Shown here: positions 56,952 through 64,000 of the stretch, one piece after another | Position numbering within the stretch: position 1 is the stretch's first letter | Layout: each line of letters starts with the position of its first letter | Assembly: GCA_020639155.1 (NCBI GenBank) | Contig: JACKHF010000002.1 | Coordinates: 620,001 to 684,000 of the forward strand | DNA: 64,000 bases | Direction of reading: 5' to 3' | Source: Phycisphaeraceae bacterium | GTDB lineage: Bacteria > Planctomycetota > Phycisphaerae > Phycisphaerales > UBA1924 | Position numbers and translations under genes: made by a program | Notes under the pieces: generated by a model | The model's input: only the letters and a program-made list of their open reading frames with translations | What the model was told of the DNA's origin: nothing | Database searches by the model: none

Positions 56952-58328
56952 TTACGGGCATCCGGCTGCGTACGCATTGCCATAGCAGATATAGTCAAAG
57001 ATGTTCAGTCCGCCACTGCCATCACAATCGGCGTACGACAGATTCTGTGCGTATGCGTTGCCGAAGCAGATATAGTCAAACACGTTCAGCGAGCCGCTCT
57101 TGTCACAGTCCGCGTAGCAAGCACATGAGGAGACCGCACCTGTCGGACGCAGGCGATACACGCCACCATCCAGTGAGCAGATGTACATCTCCCCTCGCGC
57201 GTCCTCACCAAATGAAACCGGTGATGTGATTGCCCCACCAAGCCCGAGTTCTGCAGTCCAGTTCACAACGGCGCCGGGAACACCATTGTTCATTTCAAGA
57301 CTCAGAATCTGGTCCGAACAGTAATCAGCAAAGAAATACAGCCCACGGATTGCTTCAATATCGCATCCGCGATACACGTACCCGCCGGTGATGGAGCACG
57401 AGAAACCGGAAAAGTTGTGGTCATACTCATGCACGGGGAGCACGAGTTCCGGTGCGTTACATGTACACCCTGTCAATCCCGTGCAGCGCGTGCCTTCCAT
57501 GCAACGCCAGCCGTAGTTCTCACCTCCCGTGCTGCTCGCAGGCTGGAAATCAACCTCTTCACGCTGTCCCTGTCCGACATCGCCAATCCAGAAATCACCT
57601 GTCATGCGATCAAACGAGCATCGCCACGGATTGCGCAATCCATACGCCCAGATCTCTTGGCGCGGTCCACCAACACCAAAGGGGTTGGACGCAGGAATCG
57701 CATAGTTAGCATTCGGATCTGTTGGAAAATCATCGCCATCGACATCGATACGCAGGATCTTGCCGAGCAGCGTTCCAAGGCTCTGCCCGTTTCCCAGTGG
57801 ATCGTTCGCGGACCCGCCATCGCCAGCTGCAATGTACAGGTTGCTGTTGAACCCAGGCTCGAACCCGATCCAGCCGCCGTTGTGATTGGAGAATGGCTGC
57901 GAAAACTGAAGCACCGGATTGGCACTTGAAGGATCGGCAACATTTGGATCGCCGGCACTGACCGAGTATCGACGAATAAACGTCTGACCGCTGGCCGTGT
58001 AGTTCACATAGAAATACCCATTTGCCGCATAATCCGGATGGAACGCAAGGCCAAGCAAACCCTGCTCGTTGCCGGTGCTCAAACCGGAGATCGTCAGAAA
58101 TGGTGTTGGGAGTACCGTGCCAGAGTTCAGATCGAGAATCTCGATTCGGCCTGTGTGCTGTTCAACCACAAACAAACGATCCATATCGCCTGGTGCGTGC
58201 GTTGCAACAACTGGACGAGAAAATGTTCCAACAAGTTCTTTGGTCAGTGTCTGCCCACTCGCAGTGGCACATGGCAGCATACCAGCTGCCACGATTCCTG
58301 CAATGTTCCAGAATGATCGAAAACGCAT
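56952..58328 (-). CDS. Secreted PQQ-type glucose/sorbosone dehydrogenase-like protein with dockerin-like tag
   Basis: 458 residues with a signal peptide (cleavage near ASGQ). A six-bladed beta-propeller of the soluble sugar dehydrogenase group follows: 'LFVVEQHTGRIEILDL', 'NEQGLLGLAFHPDYAANGYFYVNYT', 'LYIAAGDGGSANDPLGNGQ', 'IWAYGLRNPWRCSFDR', 'GENYGWRCMEG' and 'RGLYFFADYCSDQILSL'. Such proteins oxidise sugars with PQQ and calcium, but the cofactor is inferred from the family. The last 55 residues (56955-57119 on the minus strand) are two dockerin-like repeats ending GCP. AAGGAG lies 9 bases before the ATG. Confidence 0.88.
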   Translation of the reverse strand: MRFRSFWNIAGIVAAGMLPCATASGQTLTKELVGTFSRPVVATHAPGDMDRLFVVEQHTGRIEILDLNSGTVLPTPFLTISGLSTGNEQGLLGLAFHPDYAANGYFYVNYTASGQTFIRRYSVSAGDPNVADPSSANPVLQFSQPFSNHNGGWIGFEPGFNSNLYIAAGDGGSANDPLGNGQSLGTLLGKILRIDVDGDDFPTDPNANYAIPASNPFGVGGPRQEIWAYGLRNPWRCSFDRMTGDFWIGDVGQGQREEVDFQPASSTGGENYGWRCMEGTRCTGLTGCTCNAPELVLPVHEYDHNFSGFSCSITGGYVYRGCDIEAIRGLYFFADYCSDQILSLEMNNGVPGAVVNWTAELGLGGAITSPVSFGEDARGEMYICSLDGGVYRLRPTGAVSSCACYADCDKSGSLNVFDYICFGNAYAQNLSYADCDGSGGLNIFDYICYGNAYAAGCP

Positions 58329-58383
58329 GATCGGTACTCCTTGAGTTCTGGGTATATATCAATAATCAATCAGATCGGTTGGA

Positions 58384-60006
58384 TTACGGGCAACCAGCAA
58401 CATACGCGTTGCCGAAGCAAATGTAATCAAACACATTGAATGAGCCGCTCGCATCGCAATCTGCATATGGTTGTGCATTCGCATACGCGTTACCGAAGCA
58501 GATGTAATCGAAGACATTCAGCGAGCCGTTTCCATCACAATCCACGTAACACCCGTCGATTGTGAAAGTGTTATCAGAATCATCAAACCCTTCATTTCCA
58601 ACTGCATCACGCGCGACGATACGGAGCTTGCCCTGCGCAGTCGGCAGTCGATCGACCGTCCACTGGTAGTCTGTTGTCGGATCGACTCCTGACGCGAGCA
58701 GATATGGGAATGTTTGCCCGCCATCGGTGGAGAGACGAATATCGATCTCTGTCACGCCAACGTCATCATCGCTGATGAAATCGACAAGCACACTCTCGCC
58801 CGGCACAAATGAGCCATCATTTACCGTCTTGAGATACGCGGTCGGGTTCACGCCACCAAGATGTTTCGGCACATGCATGCAGATGCAGTGCATCACACCA
58901 GCCGCTGTCACGATCGCCTGACAGTTGACCTGAACAATCGTCTTGTTCGGCATCGCTGCCTGCCACCCTGCAAGCGCTTCAGCGTTGTATTGAGAGGTTG
59001 CCTGTGAGATCGTGTACATCGGAACAAGCAGAAGATCGTTGACAATGCACACGTTGGCGTACGTGTAATGCGTGCCGCCGGAGTTGAACGCGGGCAGACG
59101 CGTCACGGTCCAACCCGCATTGGCCAGATCAGAAGCAACCTGATCTGCAATGACATCGTGTGCCTGGCCCGATGCAAGCGGATAATCGTTGATGATGACC
59201 TTCTGATCACCGATGATCTGCATCCACATGTCGATGTGCTGTGTCGCATCGATATTCGTCGGGAATGCTCCAGTGATCGTAGTGTTGACATTCTGGTAGT
59301 CGTGCCAGATCTGCTGGATTTGAGATGGAGTTTTCCCTGGGTTTTCATTGACAATGAGCTGCGTTGCGAATGAGTTTGTAGCTGAGTTCAGGTGGTAGTT
59401 ACCGCCACCGTGAATCAGATCAAGCTCATAGACTTCGTGCCCCTTGTACTGTCCGAACGCTTTGGGAATAAGATTGTCACTCGGACGTGGACGGTTGTAG
59501 GTGTGATCAACGATGATTCGGCAATCACCCTCATAGGCGTACCGTGGACCGTAATCACGGATCCAGATCGTGTTCGTTGGCGCAACAATAAACTCGACGA
59601 GCGCCATGTTCGCGCCAGATGATGTGATCGAGTTTGTTGCAGCGGTCAGCGATGCAGAAGAGGGCACAACCACATACGCCTTGGCGTTGCCGATCGTTGT
59701 AATGTTCTTCGCCATCTCGCGAACAATCGTGAGCCACGAGCTTGAGCCGTTCCATGACAGCAGCACCCCATCCATGTCGGCATACTCGCCGGGACACACC
59801 ACAGGGCCTGTCGGCGGCGGAGTTGGAACGTCCGTCGCTTGTAACGGTTGTGTCAGAAGCAGTTGTTTTTCCGCGTTCGTCAGGTTGCGAGGCAGATGGC
59901 CTTCCCACGGCGCGGTTTCAGGATCGGACTGTGCGAATACCACGCCTGATGAGAGCAGCACACCACAACCAAATCCCATCAGCGCTCGACGAGCAAACAT
60001 TGCCAT
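58384..60006 (-). CDS. Secreted agmatine/peptidylarginine deiminase family protein with dockerin-like tag
   Basis: 540 residues from ATG 60006 (GGAG seven bases upstream; signal 'MGFGCGVLLSSGVVFAQS'). The deiminase fold carries 'WIRDYGPRYAYEGDCRIIVD' with the guanidine-binding Asp, 'LIHGGGNYHLNS' with His, and 'VMHCICMHVPKHLGG' with the probable catalytic Cys. Family members are cytoplasmic agmatine deiminases or secreted PPAD-type peptidylarginine deiminases; the signal peptide favours an extracellular role. A beta-sandwich ('VTEIDIRLSTDGGQTFPYLLASG') and the 55-residue twin dockerin-like tag (58387-58551) complete it. It is 55 bases upstream of the tagged dehydrogenase and may be co-transcribed with it. 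Confidence 0.87.
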   Translation of the reverse strand: MAMFARRALMGFGCGVLLSSGVVFAQSDPETAPWEGHLPRNLTNAEKQLLLTQPLQATDVPTPPPTGPVVCPGEYADMDGVLLSWNGSSSWLTIVREMAKNITTIGNAKAYVVVPSSASLTAATNSITSSGANMALVEFIVAPTNTIWIRDYGPRYAYEGDCRIIVDHTYNRPRPSDNLIPKAFGQYKGHEVYELDLIHGGGNYHLNSATNSFATQLIVNENPGKTPSQIQQIWHDYQNVNTTITGAFPTNIDATQHIDMWMQIIGDQKVIINDYPLASGQAHDVIADQVASDLANAGWTVTRLPAFNSGGTHYTYANVCIVNDLLLVPMYTISQATSQYNAEALAGWQAAMPNKTIVQVNCQAIVTAAGVMHCICMHVPKHLGGVNPTAYLKTVNDGSFVPGESVLVDFISDDDVGVTEIDIRLSTDGGQTFPYLLASGVDPTTDYQWTVDRLPTAQGKLRIVARDAVGNEGFDDSDNTFTIDGCYVDCDGNGSLNVFDYICFGNAYANAQPYADCDASGSFNVFDYICFGNAYVAGCP

Positions 60007-60404
60007 CTGATTTCTCCAAATCTGTTTTGTGTCCATGTGCCCAAACCTTCTGCCCACGGATCCAGTGATGTTCCGATGAACTTTGTCTCTCAGGATATGG
60101 CTACGCCAGGTATCGGGAAACTGAACTCTTACGGGATACGAACAGCTTCCTGACGTCATCTATCGACCATACAGCGTACACGATCCTTCGCTGTTCACCA
60201 AGCTCCTGCCGACGATGAGCGAAAGACCGAACTGAAATCAATGAATCGGGAGAGTTTTAGGACGTACTCTCGTTCGAACATGAACGAGCCATCTTCATTT
60301 TCCCTGCGACATCAATGTTTCAGATTCGCCACACTCCATATCAGGCACGCTGCTTGCGTTCTGCTCCAGTATCCATGCCCATTGAGCACAGGAGCACGCA
60401 CGTT
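60007..60404. other. 398-base divergent intergenic region between the deiminase gene and flgI
   Basis: No gene is credible here. It holds a sigma-54-type promoter facing flgI (60343-60358) and an inverted repeat, CTCGTTC (60269-60275) and GAACGAG (60282-60288), with a six-base loop and no T-run, which could be a regulator site. A promoter for the deiminase gene on the other strand is expected but I could not pick one out. Confidence 0.5.
60343..60358 (+). promoter_or_regulatory. Sigma-54 (-24/-12) promoter for the flgI operon
   Basis: AGGCACGCTGCTTGCG matches the sigma-54 consensus (TGGCACG-N4-TTGC) in all but the first base. GG (60344-60345) and GC (60356-60357) are exactly ten bases apart. 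Transcription would start near 60369, about 36 bases before the flgI ATG. Confidence 0.75.
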
Positions 60405-61538
60405 ATGCGCATTTCAGTTCGTCGAGTGTTCATCCTCACCGCTCTCTGCGCGATTGTTGCGCTCGGTCGTACTGCACACGCACAGGTGCAGCAAATGCAA
60501 CTCGATACAATGGTACGGATCGCAGGACACAACGCCTCAGCGCTGCGCGGCCACGGGCTGATTACCGGTTTGAACAAAACAGGTGACTCTGGCAAGGATC
60601 TGATCGTTGCTCGCCCGCTCGCAGAGTATCTCGAGCAGAACGGGAATCCTGTTGAACTGGATGATCTGGCGAACTCCAAGGCAGCAGCCGTTGTCATGGT
60701 GAACTGCGAGATCCCTGCTGGCGGCGCTCGCAAGGGTGATCGTTTCGACGCGATTGTGACAACCATCCATACCGCATCATCACTCGCGGGTGGGTATCTC
60801 GAAATCTCCTTAATGACCGGCCCGATGCGCGGTGACAGTGTGTATGCGGTTGCTCGCGGCCCAATAGTGCTGGACGATCCCGATCATCCAACACGTGGAC
60901 GCATTGTCGGTGGTGTGCAGATCATCAATGGCATCTCAATGGCTCCTGTAGCTGAACAGTTCGATCTCATCATCAAGCCTGAGTTCGCAGGACCAAACTC
61001 CGCCGAAGCGATCGCATCGCACATGAATAGCGTCTGGTTCAACGTGCCCGATTGGGACGATGGTCGAACACTGATCGCAATCCCAAGTCCGACAGACCAG
61101 CGCGTCATCCACGTGCTTGTGCCGGAGCTTGAACGCCGAAACATCCCGCGCTTTGTAGGTGAAGTGCTGACATATCGAATCGAGCGAGCCGCATTGCGTT
61201 TGCCGCCGAAGATCACGATCAATCGCATGACAGGCACCATCACGATGTCATCCGATGTCTGGTTCAGCGCAGCAGCATTCACAGATCCGAGCCTGTCCAT
61301 CACCGCAATCAACCCTCCGCCGGTTGCAACACCGGAGAACCCGCTCGTTGAAACATCGCGTGTCGGTGCTCTCGAAGCTCCCGGACTTGACGATCGTGAT
61401 CGGATTAGATTGTCGGACCTGGTGCGCACATTCGAATCTCTGAAGGTGCCGCCGGAAGCACGTATTCGAATTCTTGAACAGCTCAAGGCGAGCGCTCTAT
61501 TACCTGTCGAGATTATCTACGTCGGAGGTGGTGCATGA
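60405..61538 (+). CDS. flgI: Flagellar P-ring protein FlgI
   Basis: 377 residues from ATG 60405 (AGGAG about 11 bases upstream), with a signal peptide ending AHAQ. FlgI motifs: 'MVRIAGHNASALRGHGLITGLNKTGDSGKD', 'DRFDAIVTTIHTASSLAGGYLEISLMTGP', 'VYAVARGPIV', 'IKPEFAGPNSAEAIASHMN' and a C-terminal 'LNDLVRTFESLKVPPEARIRILEQLKASALLPVEII'-like end. The protein forms the bushing of the flagellar rod in the peptidoglycan layer. It overlaps the next gene by 4 bases (ATGA). Confidence 0.96.
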   Translation: MRISVRRVFILTALCAIVALGRTAHAQVQQMQLDTMVRIAGHNASALRGHGLITGLNKTGDSGKDLIVARPLAEYLEQNGNPVELDDLANSKAAAVVMVNCEIPAGGARKGDRFDAIVTTIHTASSLAGGYLEISLMTGPMRGDSVYAVARGPIVLDDPDHPTRGRIVGGVQIINGISMAPVAEQFDLIIKPEFAGPNSAEAIASHMNSVWFNVPDWDDGRTLIAIPSPTDQRVIHVLVPELERRNIPRFVGEVLTYRIERAALRLPPKITINRMTGTITMSSDVWFSAAAFTDPSLSITAINPPPVATPENPLVETSRVGALEAPGLDDRDRIRLSDLVRTFESLKVPPEARIRILEQLKASALLPVEIIYVGGGA

Positions 61539-61852
61539 GTTTGGTCTCCCCCGGATCAGCGCGTGATGCAGCACAGCAGTTCGTTGCGATGACGTTCATC
61601 CAGCCACTACTGAAAGAAGTTCGCGAGTCAAACGATGCAGCTGCACCCTTCGCGCCGACGCAGGGCGAGAAGATGTTCGGAGCCATGCTCGACGAGCGCA
61701 TAGCGCAGGATATTACCCGCGCATCGGACTGGGATCTGATCAAGCGTATCGAATCGGATCTGCTCCGAACCGGGCAGGCCATTCCTGCACCTTCTCCGCA
61801 ACGTGCTGATATGAACTTGCCATCGACACTGTCAATTGAGGAGTACGCATGA
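61535..61852 (+). CDS. Rod-binding protein, FlgJ N-terminal-domain type
   Basis: 105 residues. The rod-binding region 'ARDAAQQFVAMTFIQPLLKEVRESN', 'GEKMFGAMLDERIAQDITRASDWDLIKRIESDLLR' matches the N-terminal half of FlgJ, which caps the growing flagellar rod. The muramidase half of the enterobacterial protein is missing, as in many other phyla. It overlaps flgI upstream and the FlgN-like gene downstream, each by 4 bases. Confidence 0.85.
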   Translation: MSLVSPGSARDAAQQFVAMTFIQPLLKEVRESNDAAAPFAPTQGEKMFGAMLDERIAQDITRASDWDLIKRIESDLLRTGQAIPAPSPQRADMNLPSTLSIEEYA

Positions 61853-62370
61853 CCGTGATCGCAGCACAACCAGAAACCGCAACGGTTGGCGATCGCCTGC
61901 TCGCGATCATGGACGATCTTGACGCAGCGTTTGCCGAGATCGACGCAATTACTGGCCAGCAGAAACAGGCGCTTCGATCGCTTGATCGTGAACAGCTTGG
62001 CACGCTTGCACAGCAACAACAAACAGTAACAAACCGTGTGCGCTCGCTTCAGATGAAGCAGCGTTCGATCGCACGCCAGATCCTGCCCCGCGAGCAGCAG
62101 CATCACGCCACCGTCACCGACATCGCGATGAAGCTTCCCAATGAGATGAAACATCGCGTGCTGCAACGTGCAGCAGCACTGCGGTCGCACGCGGCTCGTG
62201 TACAGCGGGAGAACGCGAGTGTCGGTATGGCTACACGCTCGCTTGTCCGCCACATGGAAAGCCTGACGCAACAGGTACAAACACGTTTCTCTGCGGGTGG
62301 CACATACAGCAGAGCAAGCGTGCCAAAGGTTAACGTCAATCGTCCCAACTGTCTTGATCTGCAGAGCTAA
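61849..62370 (+). CDS. FlgN-like flagellar export chaperone
   Basis: 173 residues, almost all helical and Gln-rich ('IDAITGQQKQALRSLDREQLGTLAQQQQTV'), with a second helix pair ('RVLQRAAALRSHAARVQRENASV') and a basic tail. This layout and its place directly before flgK fit FlgN, the chaperone for the hook-associated proteins FlgK and FlgL. Sequence identity to FlgN is always low, so the call leans on context. Confidence 0.72.
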   Translation: MTVIAAQPETATVGDRLLAIMDDLDAAFAEIDAITGQQKQALRSLDREQLGTLAQQQQTVTNRVRSLQMKQRSIARQILPREQQHHATVTDIAMKLPNEMKHRVLQRAAALRSHAARVQRENASVGMATRSLVRHMESLTQQVQTRFSAGGTYSRASVPKVNVNRPNCLDLQS

Positions 62371-62381
62371 GGAGTGCACTG

Positions 62382-64000
62382 ATGAGTCTGACAGGTTCAC
62401 TGCGAATCGGAAACTCTGCCCTGCTTGCCAGCCAGGTTGCAATTCAGACAGCCGGCAACAACATGGCAAATGCAGCCACGCCGGGCTACAGCCGACAGAT
62501 TACAGACCTGTCCGCGATTGCTGGGCAACGCTCAGGCAACACCGCAAATCCTGGGCGTGGTGTGCAGGTCGCCGACGTGCGCAGATACGTTGACGATGCG
62601 GTCACGCGCCGACTGCAACGTGCGATCTCGCAGGAGGCGTACAACAGCCAGGGCGTCGACATGCTCGATCGCATTGAGACAGTGCTCAACGAGCTGACTG
62701 AGTTTGATCTGTCTAGTGAGCTGTCAACCTTCTTCAACAACTGGTCGGAACGCGCCAACCTCGTCCAGTCGAGCGCATCGGTCGTGCAGGGCGGCGAGAA
62801 GATCGCCCAGTTCGTCCGCCAGTTGAATCAGGATCTCGGATCCATGCGCGGGCAGGTTGACGAGCAACTCGCACAAGCGGTCAGTCAAGCCGACGATCTC
62901 ATGTCGCAGGTCGCCCAGCTTAACCGCGAGATCTCACACGCTGAAGCGGGTTCGTCACGCGCAAACACACTGCGCGATCGTCGCGACGAGACACTGGCAG
63001 AGCTGTCGCAGTACTTTGAGCTCAGCACGTACGAACAGACCGACGGCACGGTTGACGTGCTGGTCGATTCCATTCCTGTTGTCATGGGCGGAACGTCGCG
63101 TGGCATCGGTCTGGAGCAGGAAACGGTCAATGATCAGGTCGAGTTGCGTGTTCGCCTCAAACACGATGGCACCGAAATGACTCAACCAGGAGCGTTGATC
63201 GGTGCCCTGCTCGAAGGACGCGAGGACACACTCAACACAGTCATCGGACAGCTTGATCAGGTAACGCAGCAGTTGATCTTTGAGACAAACAAACTCCATG
63301 CGACAGGCACAAACCTTGATGGTCTGACGCACGCAACATCCACGTTGGTAGTTTCAGGTACAGACAGAGAACTATCACTCGCGGATGCGTCCAACGCGAG
63401 CATCGCAGACCTCCCATTCGATGTGAAGAACGGCGGGTTTTACATCCATGTGACCAACCAGTCGACTGGAATCACAAATCAAATCCGTATCGATATCGAT
63501 CTCGACAATATCACCGATGCTGGTGGTCAAGGCTCAGACGATGACACATCGGTCGATGACATCATTGCTGCCATCAACACGATCGATGGCGTGAGTGCAG
63601 GCTATAACGCTGCCGGTCAGTTCGAGGTGAGTGCCGACACCGGGTTCTCTTTCGCCTTCGCAGATGATTCGTCAAATGTGCTCGCAGTTCTTGGTGTGAA
63701 CAGCTTCTTCAAGGGAACAAACGCATCTTCGATCGGTGTTCGCAACGATCTGCTTGAAGAACCGAGCAAACTCGTGACCGGCAAGCTGGAGAACGGCGAG
63801 TTTGTCGAGAACGGCACAGCATTGGGCATCGCACAACTCGGATCGCAGACTCTCGAAACACTCGGCGGAGAGTCCATCCGATCGCACTGGCTAAACGCTG
63901 TTAGCGGTGTTGCTGTATCGGCGGATAGTGCCCGCGTGCGTGCAGAAGCATCATCGATAGTGCGTGAGAGTGTGCAGAACCAGCGGGATGCGATCTCAGG
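62382..64000 (+). CDS. flgK: Flagellar hook-associated protein FlgK (C-terminus outside window)
   Basis: The ATG at 62382 has AAGGAG seven bases upstream and the frame stays open to the end of the window (539 codons). The N-terminal rod/hook signature 'SLRIGNSALLASQVAIQTAGNNMANAATPGYSRQ' and the following 'GRGVQVADVRRYVDDAVTRRLQ', 'LNELTEFDLSSELSTFFNNWSE' and 'ANTLRDRRDETLAELSQYFEL' identify FlgK, the first hook-filament junction protein. The C-terminal D0 helix is cut off. It is 11 bases after the FlgN-like gene in the same transcript. Confidence 0.95.
   Translation, partial: MSLTGSLRIGNSALLASQVAIQTAGNNMANAATPGYSRQITDLSAIAGQRSGNTANPGRGVQVADVRRYVDDAVTRRLQRAISQEAYNSQGVDMLDRIETVLNELTEFDLSSELSTFFNNWSERANLVQSSASVVQGGEKIAQFVRQLNQDLGSMRGQVDEQLAQAVSQADDLMSQVAQLNREISHAEAGSSRANTLRDRRDETLAELSQYFELSTYEQTDGTVDVLVDSIPVVMGGTSRGIGLEQETVNDQVELRVRLKHDGTEMTQPGALIGALLEGREDTLNTVIGQLDQVTQQLIFETNKLHATGTNLDGLTHATSTLVVSGTDRELSLADASNASIADLPFDVKNGGFYIHVTNQSTGITNQIRIDIDLDNITDAGGQGSDDDTSVDDIIAAINTIDGVSAGYNAAGQFEVSADTGFSFAFADDSSNVLAVLGVNSFFKGTNASSIGVRNDLLEEPSKLVTGKLENGEFVENGTALGIAQLGSQTLETLGGESIRSHWLNAVSGVAVSADSARVRAEASSIVRESVQNQRDAIS

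Noticed and set aside
1..64000. CRISPR arrays, insertion sequences, integrase or phage genes
   Set aside because: No regularly spaced repeats, transposase motifs or terminal inverted repeats were seen on reading both strands.

Overview
The window looks like the chromosome of a Planctomycetota bacterium, most likely class Phycisphaerae. The evidence is a short twin dockerin-like tag rich in 'NVFDYICFGNAY' on three secreted enzymes, a YdjY-domain lipoprotein of the planctomycete kind, pseudopilins with 'AFTLVE' processing sites, and flagellar genes. The DNA is moderately GC-rich by eye. Strong AGGAG-type ribosome binding sites and ATGA/GTGA stop-start overlaps are frequent. I see no insertion sequence, prophage or CRISPR array.

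Layout. 1-850: end of a membrane protein gene cut by the window edge. 786-14184: a twelve-gene minus-strand operon for a type II secretion system (gspE, F, G, H, I, J, K, L-like, M-like, C-like, D, then a lipoprotein). 14373-18684: three tandem paralogous genes for exported, helical, LTxxQ-repeat proteins I cannot assign to a described system. 18838-22982: acetyltransferase, DinB-like protein, methyltransferase, GAPDH and PanB. 23118-27806: HtrA-like protease, then a YdjY lipoprotein, MurD and a class IV aminotransferase on the minus strand. 27913-27985: tRNA-Thr(CGU). 28079-33374: HflX, a C-terminal processing protease and a secreted reprolysin-like metalloprotease with the dockerin-like tag. 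33527-43308: MacB-type permease, two very small membrane proteins, an esterase-like protein, CinA C-terminal domain, methionine aminopeptidase, a lipoprotein amidase, an ABC-F ATPase, a DUF481 outer membrane protein and an unknown membrane protein. 43533-47362: sucC, a fused HMG-CoA lyase/crotonase and a LiuC-like hydratase. 47447-55753: rpoC and rpoB. 56016-60006: glycosyltransferase, then two more tagged secreted enzymes (PQQ-type sugar dehydrogenase, agmatine/peptidylarginine deiminase). 60405-64000: flgI, flgJ-like, flgN-like and flgK (cut by the edge) behind a near-consensus sigma-54 promoter.

How they may work together. The T2SS is a plausible exit route for the tagged enzymes, whose tags are all exactly 55 residues and end in GCP; this link is inference. 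The class IV aminotransferase next to murD may supply D-glutamate. The lyase/crotonase fusion and the next gene fit the last steps of leucine breakdown. The best candidates for undescribed biology are the LTxxQ-repeat trio, the tagged secretome, and the fusion protein whose crotonase half lacks both usual catalytic glutamates.
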